NCBI RefSeq assembly: GCF_023715895.1
Contig: NZ_JAMBOO010000002.1
Location: 124,001 to 188,000 of the forward strand
Length of the DNA: 64,000 bases
Direction of reading: 5' to 3'
DNA from: Domibacillus indicus
Lineage (GTDB): Bacteria; Bacillota; Bacilli; Bacillales; Domibacillaceae
Within the stretch, counting starts at the first letter, position 1; each line of letters starts with the position of its first letter. Shown here one piece after another: positions 36,760 to 45,459 of the stretch. The position numbers and the translations under genes are program-made. The notes below the pieces were generated by a model. It was given only the letters and a program-made list of their open reading frames with translations. It searched no databases and was not told the DNA's origin.

Positions 36760-37032
36760 TTATTTATCAAGGGACTGATCAAGACGGTATATAAAAGCGA
36801 ACACTTCGGCTACCGCTTGATATAAATCTTCTGGAATCGCTTCATTTATTTCAAGCTGTCCAAGCAGCTCAACAAGCCCTGGATCTTCTTGTATCGGAAT
36901 ATTATTTTCTTTTGCAGAGGCAATAATTTGATCAGCGATGAGTCCTTTCCCTTTTGCTTTTACAACCGGTGCTCCCACTGAGTCTGGATTATAAGAAAGA
37001 GCGGCGGCCTGCCTCCGGTTTGGCTGGTTCAT
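36760..37032 (-). CDS. ylqH: YlqH, FlhB C-terminus-like protein
   Basis: A 90-residue soluble protein resembling the cytoplasmic C-terminal domain of FlhB (EFFKAIAEILAYVYRI in FlhB here; DLYQAVAEVFAFIYRL in YlqH). It has NPDSVGAPVVKAKGKGLIADQI where FlhB has the NPTH autocleavage site, so the cleavage motif is not conserved. There is no membrane part. It overlaps ylqG by 4 bp. Function unknown; a role related to type III export specificity is inference. Confidence 0.88.
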   Translation of the reverse strand: MNQPNRRQAAALSYNPDSVGAPVVKAKGKGLIADQIIASAKENNIPIQEDPGLVELLGQLEINEAIPEDLYQAVAEVFAFIYRLDQSLDK

Positions 37033-38786
37033 ATGCGTATATCCACCCCCATATAACGATCATCATCCATAATGCGGGCAAGCGGCGGCTTTTCCTTTTC
37101 CAGCGCCGCTGGTTCCTTGAACGAAACGCCAGACAAGCGGTATCCGCCTGCTTCAAGGGCCTCCTTCAACGAATCAACAGCCGGGCTGCTTATTTTTTTC
37201 AGCAGTGGGCCCGGAATTTCCGCGGCAATGTGCAAATGCACAATCCGGTTTTGCACCTGCATGTCAATGACCGTTTGTTTTAAACGCGGCATTTCCACAT
37301 AAAACAATACACGGCAAAAATCAGCGTCAATTTTTCCGTCTGCTTTTTTCTTTCCTTCCCACTTGATCGTCACATCGCCTCTAAATTCACCAAATTGTAA
37401 AGGAGACTGCAGCACCAGCTGCTGAACAGGGCCGGATTCGGCAGACAAAATATGCTGTGCATTAAGACGGCCAACCATCTGCTCAGCAGCTTCTTTAATA
37501 GGTGCCGGCATTGTATCTGACATGAGCTTGATCAGCTCCTGCTTAACAGTCTGCGGAGCGTTTTGGACATTTTCTTTCGAGGCAAGAACGGCTTCGTGGT
37601 CCACTCCAAGAAAACGGAAGGCATCACGTAGAACCGAACTTGCCGGCGGTTCCTCAAAAGAAAGCGCATCGGCACCGATCAATACAGCCATTCTTGACGC
37701 GGCCTGGCCAGGAAGGGATACAGCGGCAGAAGAAGCCAGCTGAAGCAAGGAGGCAGCCATTTTTTGAGAAAGGGCCTGTCCTATTTCAAACCCGTCTGCG
37801 AGCTGTGCCAGCTGCTGCATCAAAGCCGGTCGTTCAGGATGCCCAAGAGGGAGGGATAAAGAAAGAGCCTGCTTAAAAGCGGTAACTGCTTTTTCAGACA
37901 CAGGACTTCCAGCCAGCTGGGACAGTGCTTGTTTAAGCAGCTGGACAGGGCGAAGTTCCGCATTCTGGTTCAAAGATGGCTCAGAGCTTCTGGCAATCCC
38001 GGCAAGCAGTGCCTCTCCATGCTGGGCTGCTAAAGAAGGATTTGCAGCCATTGATTGGCCGAGCACCCGGATGGCTGCCGCTTTTTCGGGTGTGTCGGTA
38101 CCTTGCAGCGCTGAAACCAGCTGAACCGCTTTTTCATTGGCTGTGCCTTTAAAAGCAAATGTCTCTGCTGTTTCACCAAGCAGGCGGCCGATTGCTTTGG
38201 CTGCCTCTGATTGTTTAAAGTCATTTTGTACGAGTAATTGCTGTAAAGAACCCATTTTTCCGGTCATTGAACCCGTTGAACGGGCAGCCAGCAGGGACTG
38301 GAAAACATTTTCTGTTATCGGCAAATGACGGCTCAGCATAAACCGGACCACTTCTACCCCTTCTGCTCCAGACTTCCCAAGCCATCCCGAAGCGGTTTGG
38401 ATCAGAGATTTTGAAAGAGCTGTTCCATTTTGGAGAGCCGCTGCTGTAAAAGCCATATTTTCTTTCGTTGGCTGCAGTCCCATTTTTTCAAGCAGGACAG
38501 ACACTTGATCGGCTGGAAGCTTTGCTGCCGGGTTTTCTGCCAGTACACGGAGTGAAACACCCCGATCCAAAGAAACCACTTGAAACGTATAGCGCTCTCC
38601 TGCTTGCAGCGGTGTTTCAAGCTGTGCTGTCAGCTTTTGGCCAAGCGCTGCGATTTCGGCCATTTGTCCGGGTAAAAGCTTGATGGTTTTACCAGAAAAA
38701 ATATGCCCTTCTTTCAATATGTCAATCGGGCTGCGCGCCTCCTGCAGCCGCACGCCTCTTTGAAGGGCCTGCTGCCCAATTTCCAT
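37029..38786 (-). CDS. ylqG: YlqG, FliK-like protein of unknown function
   Basis: A 585-residue protein rich in Ala, Gln, Leu and Ser, mostly helical low-complexity sequence, with a C-terminal domain about residues 455-560 resembling the Flg_hook domain of FliK (LQSPLQFGEFRGDVTIKWEG, VLFYVEMPRLKQTVIDMQVQ, IVHLHIAAE). The N-terminal segment (IKLLPGQMAEIAALGQKLTA) may bind a partner. It occupies the position of B. subtilis ylqG (about 481 aa) and overlaps ylqH. No signal peptide is seen. Function is not established. Confidence 0.85.
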   Translation of the reverse strand: MEIGQQALQRGVRLQEARSPIDILKEGHIFSGKTIKLLPGQMAEIAALGQKLTAQLETPLQAGERYTFQVVSLDRGVSLRVLAENPAAKLPADQVSVLLEKMGLQPTKENMAFTAAALQNGTALSKSLIQTASGWLGKSGAEGVEVVRFMLSRHLPITENVFQSLLAARSTGSMTGKMGSLQQLLVQNDFKQSEAAKAIGRLLGETAETFAFKGTANEKAVQLVSALQGTDTPEKAAAIRVLGQSMAANPSLAAQHGEALLAGIARSSEPSLNQNAELRPVQLLKQALSQLAGSPVSEKAVTAFKQALSLSLPLGHPERPALMQQLAQLADGFEIGQALSQKMAASLLQLASSAAVSLPGQAASRMAVLIGADALSFEEPPASSVLRDAFRFLGVDHEAVLASKENVQNAPQTVKQELIKLMSDTMPAPIKEAAEQMVGRLNAQHILSAESGPVQQLVLQSPLQFGEFRGDVTIKWEGKKKADGKIDADFCRVLFYVEMPRLKQTVIDMQVQNRIVHLHIAAEIPGPLLKKISSPAVDSLKEALEAGGYRLSGVSFKEPAALEKEKPPLARIMDDDRYMGVDIRI

Positions 38787-38805
38787 AGAATGCCCCTCCT
38801 GCTTT

Positions 38806-39576
38806 TTATAGTGTGTGCATATCTTTTACAGGCGCAAATGTTTTGCGGTGCTGCGGCGTTACGCCAAATTGCTTTAATCCTTCAATATGCTCTTTCGTGC
38901 CATATCCCATATTCTTTTCAAATCCATAGCCGGGAAATTGAGCTGCATATTCTTTCATGAGCCGGTCACGAGTTACCTTGGCAATAATAGACGCTGCGGC
39001 AATAGACGCACTTTTAGCGTCCCCTTTTATAATAGCCTCCTGGCTGATGGCAGCCGGCAGCGTCATCGCATCGACAAGCAGGTGATCCGGCTGCTTTGGA
39101 AGTGATTCTACTGCAAGCATCATTGCTTTTTTAGCAGCTTCGTAAATATTGATTCGGTCAATTTCTTCTGCGCTGACAATACCGACGCCGACTGCCGCTT
39201 TTTCTATTATCAGCGCATATAGTTCATCACGGATGGATTCTTTTATTTTTTTAGAGTCATTTAACCCTTCTGGCAAAAAACCATCCGGCAGAATACATGC
39301 AGCAGCTACTACAGGGCCTGCAAGGGGCCCTCTGCCCGCTTCATCAATGCCGGCAATGCTTTGCATCCCCCGCTTCATTGCTGCCCGCTCATACGCCATC
39401 ATTTGCTCCAGGCGCTCCTGTTCATCCTTTTTCTTTTGAAGACGGCGCCTGCACGCTTTCACAGCTGCCTGTACGCCCCTTCTTTCATCTTTCTCCCACT
39501 GGGCCAGCTGGTTGTCTTCTAAGCTGCTGACAGCTGCGAGCTGCTGTTTAATTTGGGTAATCGTTTCCTTGCACAT
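38806..39576 (-). CDS. rnhB: RnhB, ribonuclease HII
   Basis: Removes ribonucleotides from DNA and RNA primers. The start MCKETITQIK at 39576 gives 256 residues (B. subtilis 255); the open frame continues upstream through the rbgA terminator and is not coding there. The N-terminal extension helix (about 1-70) precedes the catalytic domain with the Asp-Glu pair in IAGIDEAGRGPLAGPVVAAA, Asp in LLVDAMTLP, and GDAKSASIAAASIIAKVTRD and GYGTKEH. It lies after a terminator, 19 bp before ylqG is reached in the reverse order. Confidence 0.97.
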   Translation of the reverse strand: MCKETITQIKQQLAAVSSLEDNQLAQWEKDERRGVQAAVKACRRRLQKKKDEQERLEQMMAYERAAMKRGMQSIAGIDEAGRGPLAGPVVAAACILPDGFLPEGLNDSKKIKESIRDELYALIIEKAAVGVGIVSAEEIDRINIYEAAKKAMMLAVESLPKQPDHLLVDAMTLPAAISQEAIIKGDAKSASIAAASIIAKVTRDRLMKEYAAQFPGYGFEKNMGYGTKEHIEGLKQFGVTPQHRKTFAPVKDMHTL

Positions 39577-39627
39577 GTTTTCTTGGCTCCTTATCTGTAT
39601 TATCGGCTTTTTTTCTTTTTTTTCCAC

Positions 39628-39660
39628 AAAAAAACGCGAAGGAAGTCCTTCACGCTTTTT
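39628..39660 (-). terminator. rbgA terminator overlapping its stop codon
   Basis: The transcript folds AAAAAGCGUGAAGG with CCUUCGCGUUUUU (one G-U and one U-G pair) around ACUU, followed by more U. The rbgA stop codon UGA at 39652-39650 lies inside the stem, so a terminating ribosome could affect folding. Confidence 0.8.
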
Positions 39661-40504
39661 GTGGCGGAATATCAAACGTAAGGCGGCCAAACTGCGTTGT
39701 ACGCACATCACGAATAATGACATCCGTTACCTTGTCGTAATCAATGCCGCCTCCTGTAGATAGGCAGCCGCGCCGTTCACCAACTTGTTCAAAAACAACC
39801 GCCATGTCTTCCGGAAGCTCTCTGTAGCCATAGCGCTCTTGAAGCCGCGACGGATACTCGCTCTCTAAAAAACGAAGCCCCCAGATCGCCACATCCTGCA
39901 AATTCAAGATCGCGTCTTTTATGGCACCCGTCAAGGCTAATTTGTAGCCGATTTCTGGGTCTTCGAACTTTGGCCATAAAATACCCGGCGTATCCAAAAG
40001 CTCCAGGTTTTTAGCGGTTTTAATCCACTGCTGTGCTTTTGTTACGCCTGGCATATTACCGGTTTTGGCAATGTTTTTTTTCGCAATCCGGTTAATGAGT
40101 GTTGACTTGCCGACATTTGGAATACCAACAATCATCGCTCTTATTGCCCGCGGCTTCATTCCCCGTGCGCGCATTCGATCCCATTTTTCTTTTAAAATGC
40201 TCTCAGCTGCTTTTACAATTTTGTCGAGTCCGCTGCCCGCCTGGGAATTCACCGAAACGGCTTCAATGCCTTTTTCTTTGAAGTAAGCAATCCACTCTTT
40301 TGTCATAATCGGATCTGCCATATCCTCTTTGTTTAGAATGACAAGCCGCGGCTTCTGGTTTAAAATCTCATCGATCATCGGATTGCGCGAAGACAAGGGC
40401 AGGCGTGCATCCACCAATTCAAAAATGATATCAACGAGTTTTAATTTCTCTGTTACCTGCCGTCTTGCTTTGGCCATATGGCCTGGAAACCACTGTATTG
40501 TCAA
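39650..40504 (-). CDS. rbgA: RbgA (YlqF), ribosome biogenesis GTPase
   Basis: Essential GTPase for a late step of 50S subunit assembly. It is circularly permuted as the family requires: G4 motif LNKEDMAD near residue 60 comes before G1 [17 protein letters not shown] near 122-138, then the G2 Thr in [10 protein letters not shown] and G3 [10 protein letters not shown]. The first residues [16 protein letters not shown] are the family N-terminus with the catalytic His9. Length 284 (B. subtilis 282). It lies between lepB and rnhB, downstream of other ribosome genes. Confidence 0.98.
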   Translation of the reverse strand: MTIQWFPGHMAKARRQVTEKLKLVDIIFELVDARLPLSSRNPMIDEILNQKPRLVILNKEDMADPIMTKEWIAYFKEKGIEAVSVNSQAGSGLDKIVKAAESILKEKWDRMRARGMKPRAIRAMIVGIPNVGKSTLINRIAKKNIAKTGNMPGVTKAQQWIKTAKNLELLDTPGILWPKFEDPEIGYKLALTGAIKDAILNLQDVAIWGLRFLESEYPSRLQERYGYRELPEDMAVVFEQVGERRGCLSTGGGIDYDKVTDVIIRDVRTTQFGRLTFDIPPQKA

Positions 40505-40529
40505 GCGTACACATTCCTTTCGAGTCCGT

Positions 40530-41069
40530 TTATTCTACAAGATGAATTTGATCAAACGGCCAGTAAACAAGTCTGGTTTCACCGACAATCTCATCAATTT
40601 TAACAGTGCCAATATGACGGCTGTCTTTACTGAAACGGCGATTGTCGCCCATTACAAAAATCTCGCCTTCCGGTACAGTTTCCTGGCCAGTAATTTCAGC
40701 TAACGTAAAGTCGGGAGTTAATGGACCATCGGTTACTTCCCTCTTATATTCATCCAAATACGGTTCTTCTATAGCTTTCCCATTCACGTATAAAATGTCA
40801 TTTTTATACTCAATGGTGTCTCCTGGAAGACCAATAACTCGTTTTATGTAATCTTTCTGTTCGGGCGCATGAAATACGACAATATCGAAACGGTCCGGAT
40901 CACCAAGTTTATTCACAATCATCCGATCCCCGCTTTCAAGTGTCGGCATCATCGAAAGACCGTCAACCACAATCGGCGCAAATATAAAATACCGGATCAG
41001 GGCAGCAAGCCCGACCGCGATCAGCAGCGCTTTCGTCCATTCCCAAAATTCATTTTTTCCTTTAGCCAT
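40530..41069 (-). CDS. lepB: Type I signal peptidase (SipS/SipT type)
   Basis: Membrane serine protease that removes signal peptides from exported proteins. The 179 residues comprise a short cytoplasmic N-terminus, one membrane helix about 12-31, and an extracytoplasmic catalytic domain with nucleophile Ser39 in DGLSMMPTL and general base Lys76 in [12 protein letters not shown], plus [10 protein letters not shown] and [10 protein letters not shown]. Size fits the small Gram-positive enzymes (about 184). In B. subtilis this locus does not always carry sip; assignment to S or T subtype is not possible. Confidence 0.96.
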   Translation of the reverse strand: MAKGKNEFWEWTKALLIAVGLAALIRYFIFAPIVVDGLSMMPTLESGDRMIVNKLGDPDRFDIVVFHAPEQKDYIKRVIGLPGDTIEYKNDILYVNGKAIEEPYLDEYKREVTDGPLTPDFTLAEITGQETVPEGEIFVMGDNRRFSKDSRHIGTVKIDEIVGETRLVYWPFDQIHLVE

Positions 41070-41099
41070 GCTGGCACCACCTTCAATTCAAGTACACTT

Positions 41100-41108
41100 A
41101 TCATATCA
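41100..41108 (-). promoter_or_regulatory. Candidate extended -10 promoter of lepB
   Basis: Minus-strand TGATATGAT (41108-41100), an extended -10 (TGn plus TATGAT), about 31 bp upstream of the lepB ATG and after the rplS terminator. The -35 region is not obvious. Confidence 0.4.
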
Positions 41109-41132
41109 TGATGGTCGTAAAACCTGAAAGAA

Positions 41133-41158
41133 AAAGGAGTCTGCAGGCAGACTCCTTT
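41133..41158 (-). terminator. rplS terminator
   Basis: Perfect 11-bp stem AAAGGAGTCTG/CAGACTCCTTT with a 4-nt loop, 9 bp after the rplS stop, followed by UUCUUU on the transcript. Confidence 0.88.
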
Positions 41159-41167
41159 GCTCTCTTA

Positions 41168-41512
41168 TTATCGAATTTCTTTAATACGCGCTGCTTTACC
41201 GCGTAGGTTACGCAAGTAGTACAATTTCGCACGACGAACTTTACCACGACGCATAACTTCGATTTTCGCGATTTTTGGTGTGTGAAGCGGGAATGCACGC
41301 TCAACGCCCACGCCGTAAGAAATCTTGCGGACTGTGAATGTTTCGCTTACGCCGCCGCCGCGACGCTTGATTACAACGCCTTCAAATACCTGAATACGCT
41401 CACGTGTACCCTCGATAACTTTAACGTGTACACGAACTGTATCTCCCGGACGGAAAGCTGGAAGATCAGTACGAAGCTGCTCTTGTGTCAATTCTTGAAT
41501 CAATTGGTTCAT
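41168..41512 (-). CDS. rplS: Ribosomal protein bL19
   Basis: Large-subunit protein at the 30S-50S interface. The start at 41512 ([18 protein letters not shown]) gives 114 residues (B. subtilis 115) and follows GGAGAGG; a longer frame start at 41554 lies in the leader. The blocks [37 protein letters not shown] and [20 protein letters not shown] are typical. It has its own promoter, a structured leader and a terminator, so it is probably expressed independently of trmD. Confidence 0.99.
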   Translation of the reverse strand: MNQLIQELTQEQLRTDLPAFRPGDTVRVHVKVIEGTRERIQVFEGVVIKRRGGGVSETFTVRKISYGVGVERAFPLHTPKIAKIEVMRRGKVRRAKLYYLRNLRGKAARIKEIR

Positions 41513-41605
41513 TGTGTTTTCCTCTCCTTCTAACAAATGTTCATACCCGCGCAATCACGACAGCGGAACACCGTTTTAATGTAGCGTGTTATTTTACACA
41601 CTGAC
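41513..41605 (-). ncRNA. Probable L19 (rplS) leader, ribosomal protein autoregulation element
   Basis: The gap between the rplS promoter and the rplS start is long for a plain leader and contains pairing segments: CGGTGTTCCGCTG, TGATTGCGCGGGTATGAACA and the Shine-Dalgarno region. Firmicutes rplS mRNAs are known to carry an L19 leader at this position. I recognise position and general features only; the covariance model was not run. Confidence 0.55.
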
Positions 41606-41611
41606 TACGAA

Positions 41612-41640
41612 ATTTTATCATAGATTTCCCACTAAATCAA
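41612..41640 (-). promoter_or_regulatory. rplS: Sigma-A promoter of rplS
   Basis: Minus-strand TTGATT (41640-41635), 17 bp, TAAAAT (41617-41612), just after the trmD stop codon. Start of transcription would be about 90 nt upstream of the rplS ATG. Confidence 0.65.
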
Positions 41641-41642
41641 CG

Positions 41643-42377
41643 TTATTTTTCGGATTCCCATCGCTTAATTTTTTCTTTTTCCTGATCCGTTAAATTCATT
41701 AAATCCAGCAAATCAGGCCGCCGTTCCCACGTACGCTTAAGCGACTGCTCTGCACGCCACTCTTCAATATGCTTATGATTACCCGATAGAAGGACATCCG
41801 GCACCTTCATGCCTCTAAAGTCGGCTGGACGTGTGTAATGGGGGTGCTCAAGCATACCGGACGAAAATGAATCCAGTACGGCAGACTGTTCATTTCCAAG
41901 CACGCCCGGCAAAAGACGGACCACGCTGTCCGCTATGACCATTGCCCCCAGTTCACCGCCGGTCAGCACATAATCACCGATCGAAATTTCGTCGGTTACG
42001 AGGTGATTGCGGACCCGTTCATCATAGCCTTCATAATGACCGCATAAAAAAATCAAATGCTGTTCTTTTGAAAGCTCTTCTGCTTTTTTTTGCGTATACC
42101 GCTCTCCCTGCGGGCACATTAAAATAATGCGCGGAGCTGCCTCCGCTTCCCCCTTTAACGCTTCTACCGCATCAAAAAGAGGCTGTGGCTTAAGCACCAT
42201 TCCCGCACCGCCGCCGTACGGATAATCATCGACCACTTTATGCTTTCCTTCCGCAAAATCCCGAAAGTTAACCGCCCGAAAGGACGCTTTATTTTTTTCG
42301 GCTGCTTTTTTCATAATGGATGAAGAAAAAACGCCCTCAAACATTTCCGGAAATAGTGTCAGCACATCGATCTTCAT
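41643..42377 (-). CDS. trmD: TrmD, tRNA (guanine-37-N1) methyltransferase
   Basis: SAM-dependent SPOUT-class methyltransferase making m1G37, which prevents frameshifting. The 244 residues (B. subtilis 243) include [55 protein letters not shown] and the knot motif [20 protein letters not shown], with [19 protein letters not shown] later. It overlaps rimM by 4 bp. Confidence 0.99.
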   Translation of the reverse strand: MKIDVLTLFPEMFEGVFSSSIMKKAAEKNKASFRAVNFRDFAEGKHKVVDDYPYGGGAGMVLKPQPLFDAVEALKGEAEAAPRIILMCPQGERYTQKKAEELSKEQHLIFLCGHYEGYDERVRNHLVTDEISIGDYVLTGGELGAMVIADSVVRLLPGVLGNEQSAVLDSFSSGMLEHPHYTRPADFRGMKVPDVLLSGNHKHIEEWRAEQSLKRTWERRPDLLDLMNLTDQEKEKIKRWESEK

Positions 42378-42889
42378 TCAAGCAGTCCTTCCATCGGATC
42401 GATTAAGATCAGCTTTTTCTCTTTGTCGATCGATTTCACTACATCATCAATGTAAGGGATATAAAATGTCTTGTCCTCGCCTTTTACGACCCACACATCG
42501 TTTGCACCCGGTGTCAGCACTTCAGTTACTTTGCCAACTGTATCGCCTGACATCGTTTCCACCTGGCAGCCGACGATTTCATGAAGATAAAATTCTCCTT
42601 CATCCAGCTCGCCAAGGTGGGTTTCATGTACTTTTAATATCGTTCCCTTGAAGGCCTCTACATCCTCAATGGAGGGACGCCCTTCGAACGTCAGCAAATC
42701 AAAATTTTTATGGGTACGATGTGCAGCGACTGTAACCGGGATACCTTCTTTATCACCTTTTTTAAAAACCGCGAGCTCACTGCCTTTTTTAAATCGCTTC
42801 TCTGGAAAATCCGTTTGTGACATGACACGGACTTCTCCCCGCAAACCATGTGTATTGACGATTTTCCCCACATTAAACCACTTGCTCAT
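42374..42889 (-). CDS. rimM: RimM, 16S rRNA processing/30S maturation factor
   Basis: Binds ribosomal protein S19 and assists maturation of the 30S head. The N-terminal RimM domain starts [20 protein letters not shown]; the C-terminal PRC-barrel carries [19 protein letters not shown] and [12 protein letters not shown] with [11 protein letters not shown]. Length 171 (B. subtilis 174). Overlap with trmD by 4 bp indicates coupled translation. Confidence 0.98.
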   Translation of the reverse strand: MSKWFNVGKIVNTHGLRGEVRVMSQTDFPEKRFKKGSELAVFKKGDKEGIPVTVAAHRTHKNFDLLTFEGRPSIEDVEAFKGTILKVHETHLGELDEGEFYLHEIVGCQVETMSGDTVGKVTEVLTPGANDVWVVKGEDKTFYIPYIDDVVKSIDKEKKLILIDPMEGLLE

Positions 42890-42893
42890 TTTT

Positions 42894-43283
42894 TCACTCC
42901 TCGGTGCGAATTTCTACAATGACGCCATCTTTTACAACAATCGTGCCGCCGGTTTTTCCATAGAAGCGGTCTCCGGGCTTAACCTCCACAATGGATTGGA
43001 TATCCCGTTCTTTTAATTCTGTCCCAAGAGGCAGCCCTTTTAACTGGCTGATTTGAAATTCAACCATTTCCAGCTTTTCATGACGCTGGTCAATTTCCAT
43101 TTGATAACGGGCCGCCGCTTCCGCCCGCTTGGAGCCGCCGCGCTCCGCTTTTTTCTTTTCAAAAAGCAACTGGGCTGTTTCCCGCTCTAACCGGCGTTTT
43201 TGCTGCTCGTATGCATTCATACGGCTTTGTTTTAGTGACTCTGTCACCACTTGAACGACTGATACGGTTTGTAAAATATGCAT
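42894..43283 (-). CDS. ylqD: YlqD family protein, function unknown
   Basis: A 129-residue protein (B. subtilis YlqD 128) with a long charged helix about residues 25-75 ([20 protein letters not shown]) followed by a small beta domain ([33 protein letters not shown]). The ATG at 43283 ([13 protein letters not shown]) follows GGAG at 7 nt; the frame continues upstream through the rpsP terminator without support. It lies 4 bp before rimM. Conserved in Bacillaceae but without known function. Confidence 0.9.
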   Translation of the reverse strand: MHILQTVSVVQVVTESLKQSRMNAYEQQKRRLERETAQLLFEKKKAERGGSKRAEAAARYQMEIDQRHEKLEMVEFQISQLKGLPLGTELKERDIQSIVEVKPGDRFYGKTGGTIVVKDGVIVEIRTEE

Positions 43284-43314
43284 CCCACCGCTCCTTTTTA
43301 TGGAACAAAAATGG

Positions 43315-43349
43315 CAATTCCCCAAAAGAAAGATTCTTTTGGGGAATTG
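43315..43349 (-). terminator. rpsP terminator
   Basis: Perfect 15-bp stem CAATTCCCCAAAAGA/TCTTTTGGGGAATTG with a 5-nt loop, 15 bp after the rpsP stop; the transcript continues CCAUUUUUG. This is one of the strongest hairpins in the window and occupies the place where ylqC (khpA) stands in B. subtilis. Confidence 0.85.
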
Positions 43350-43364
43350 ATGTTTCGCAATAAC

Positions 43365-43637
43365 TTACTTGCTGTATTTAGCATTGTGGAATTTTTCCAA
43401 AATGCCTTCTTTTGAGAAAAGATTGCGAACAGTATCAGATGGTTTTGCACCATCTTGAAGCCATTTAAGCGCAAGCTCTTCATTGATTTTTACTTCTGCT
43501 GGCTGAGCAACCGGATTGTATGTTCCGATTGTTTCGATTGAACGGCCATCACGCGGCGCGCGGGCGTCAGCTACTACGATACGATAGAATGGGGATTTTT
43601 TTGCACCCATACGTTTTAAACGAATTTTTACTGCCAT
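43365..43637 (-). CDS. rpsP: Ribosomal protein bS16
   Basis: Small-subunit protein needed for 30S assembly. The start [20 protein letters not shown] at 43637 gives 90 residues, the B. subtilis length, with GGAGG upstream; an in-frame start 33 bp earlier lies in the leader. Blocks include [23 protein letters not shown] and [20 protein letters not shown]. It has its own promoter and terminator and so may be a single-gene transcription unit. Confidence 0.99.
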   Translation of the reverse strand: MAVKIRLKRMGAKKSPFYRIVVADARAPRDGRSIETIGTYNPVAQPAEVKINEELALKWLQDGAKPSDTVRNLFSKEGILEKFHNAKYSK

Positions 43638-43676
43638 GCTAATAAGCACCTCCGAAATAGTTTCACACAAGATAGA

Positions 43677-43705
43677 ATCATATCAAATACTTTAAGTGTT
43701 GTAAA
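43677..43705 (-). promoter_or_regulatory. rpsP: Strong sigma-A promoter of rpsP
   Basis: Minus-strand TTTACA (43705-43700), exactly 17 bp, TATGAT (43682-43677), with an extended TGA immediately before the -10. It is about 40 bp upstream of the rpsP ATG. The -35 lies in one arm of a small hairpin (TGTAAAG/CTTTACA). Confidence 0.8.
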
Positions 43706-43739
43706 GTGTTTTTTCTTTACAGTTTGCATCCCACTGTTC

Positions 43740-45089
43740 TTACATAAAAGGAAGCTTTGGCAGACCGCCTTTTTTCTTTCCTTTTTGCTGCATAGAAGAC
43801 ATTTGTTTCATCATTTTCTTCATGTCTTCAAACTGTTTTAACAGGCGGTTTACTTCCTGGATCGTTGTGCCTGATCCGCGGGCGATACGCTTGCGGCGGC
43901 CGGAATTAATGATTTCTGGCTGCTGTTTTTCAGCTGCAGTCATCGAACGGATAATGGCTTCCACACGGCCGATTTGTTTTTCATCCACCTGTATGTTGTT
44001 TAAGCCTTTCATTTTGTTCGCGCCTGGCAGCATTTTTAAAATTTCGTCAAGCGGTCCCATTGAACGCACTTGTCCAAGCTGATCTAAAAAGTCATCGAAA
44101 GTAAACGACATGGTCCGCATTTTTTGCTCAAGCTCTTTTGCTTTTGCTTCATCCACGTTCGTTTGAGCTTTCTCGATAAGAGACAGCACATCACCCATGC
44201 CAAGAATACGGGATGCCATGCGTTCCGGATGAAACTGCTCAAGTGCATCAAGCTTTTCACCCATCCCGACAAACTTAATCGGTTTGCCGGTAACAGAACG
44301 GATAGACAGTGCCGCCCCGCCTCGTGTATCGCCATCAAGCTTGGTAAGGACAACACCTGTAATGCCGAGCTGCTCATCAAAGCTTTCAGCGACATTCACA
44401 GCATCCTGTCCGGTCATAGAGTCGACCACTAGAAAAATTTCTTCCGGAGAAGACAGCTCTTTGATTTGTTTCAGCTCGTCCATTAATTCTTCGTCAATGT
44501 GAAGGCGGCCAGCTGTATCAATGAGTACATAATCCAAATGGTCGTCTTTCGCTTTTTGAATGGCCTGTCTGGCGATTTCAACCGGACTTTCCTGGTCACC
44601 GAGCGAGAAAACCGGCATACTAAGCTGTTTGCCGAGCGTTTCAAGCTGTTTAATAGCCGCCGGTCGGTATACATCGGCTGCCACAAGAAGCGGCTTGCGG
44701 TTGTATTTTTTGCGAAGCAGGTTGGCAAGCTTACCGGTTGTCGTTGTTTTCCCGGCACCCTGCAGCCCTACCATCATTATCACGGTCGGCGGGCGCTTTG
44801 CTGTGCCAATACGGCTTTCTTCCCCGCCCATTAACGTGGTTAATTCTTCTTTTACCACCTTAATAACCTGCTGTCCCGGCGTTAAGCTTTTCATCACTTC
44901 CTGGCCGACGGAACGCTCACTGACTTTTTTCACGAATTCTTTGACGACTTTAAAGTTAACATCCGCTTCTAAAAGAGCCAGTCGAACTTCTCGCATCATT
45001 TCTTTTACATCGGATTCGGATACTTTTCCTTTGCCGCGGATTTTCTGCATTGTTCCTTGCAGCCGTTCGGCCAATCCTTCAAATGCCAT
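43740..45089 (-). CDS. ffh: Ffh, signal recognition particle GTPase
   Basis: SRP54 homologue that delivers ribosome-nascent chain complexes to FtsY. N domain at the start (AFEGLAERLQGTMQKIRGKG); G domain with P-loop GLQGAGKTTTTGKLA, DVYRPAAI, DTAGRLHIDEELM and TKLDGDTRGGAAL; M domain about 300-449 with MRTMSFTFDDFLDQLGQVR, SGRRKRIARGSG (RNA binding) and a Met-rich end. The second of two tandem ATGs (45089) fits the B. subtilis start. The frame is 449 residues (B. subtilis 446). Confidence 0.98.
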   Translation of the reverse strand: MAFEGLAERLQGTMQKIRGKGKVSESDVKEMMREVRLALLEADVNFKVVKEFVKKVSERSVGQEVMKSLTPGQQVIKVVKEELTTLMGGEESRIGTAKRPPTVIMMVGLQGAGKTTTTGKLANLLRKKYNRKPLLVAADVYRPAAIKQLETLGKQLSMPVFSLGDQESPVEIARQAIQKAKDDHLDYVLIDTAGRLHIDEELMDELKQIKELSSPEEIFLVVDSMTGQDAVNVAESFDEQLGITGVVLTKLDGDTRGGAALSIRSVTGKPIKFVGMGEKLDALEQFHPERMASRILGMGDVLSLIEKAQTNVDEAKAKELEQKMRTMSFTFDDFLDQLGQVRSMGPLDEILKMLPGANKMKGLNNIQVDEKQIGRVEAIIRSMTAAEKQQPEIINSGRRKRIARGSGTTIQEVNRLLKQFEDMKKMMKQMSSMQQKGKKKGGLPKLPFM

Positions 45090-45101
45090 CATGCAGTCCC
45101 C

Positions 45102-45416
45102 CTATTCAAGTTCCTCAATTGCCTTGATAATCTTCAGCATTTCTTCATCCGCTCTTTCTTTGAGCTGATTCATAAATGCCTGGCGCTTTTGGAATTTCTT
45201 CAGCAGCCCGAGCTTTACTTCGTATTCTTCAAGCATCGCTTCTGTGCGTTTTATATTATCATAGACCGCCTGGCGGCTCACCTCATATTCTTCGGCGATT
45301 TCACCGAGCGAATAATCGTCCAAGTAGTATAGGGACATGTAGCTGCGCTGTTTGTCGGTCAGAAGCATCTGATAAAAGTCATACAGATAATTCATCCGCA
45401 TTGTTTTCTCAAGCAC
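45102..45416 (-). CDS. ylxM: YlxM, SRP-associated helix-turn-helix protein
   Basis: Small DNA-binding-like protein (sigma-70 region 4-like [23 protein letters not shown] near residues 37-56) encoded with ffh in many Firmicutes; it modulates SRP GTPase activity in streptococci. The 104-residue form starts at the GTG at 45416, with GGAGG 7 nt upstream, and begins [15 protein letters not shown] as in B. subtilis (about 110 aa). The frame runs further upstream across a promoter and is not coding there. It is 12 bp before ffh. Confidence 0.92.
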   Translation of the reverse strand: MLEKTMRMNYLYDFYQMLLTDKQRSYMSLYYLDDYSLGEIAEEYEVSRQAVYDNIKRTEAMLEEYEVKLGLLKKFQKRQAFMNQLKERADEEMLKIIKAIEELE

Positions 45417-45459
45417 GGCCGCCCCTCCTTTGTTAAGTGAAAAACCTTTACACTGAATT

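Noticed and set aside
44560-45168. Long open frame (202 codons) on the plus strand opposite ffh and ylxM
   Set aside because: Ser/Thr-rich composition typical of a reverse-strand shadow; it spans the ffh-ylxM junction and has no family resemblance.
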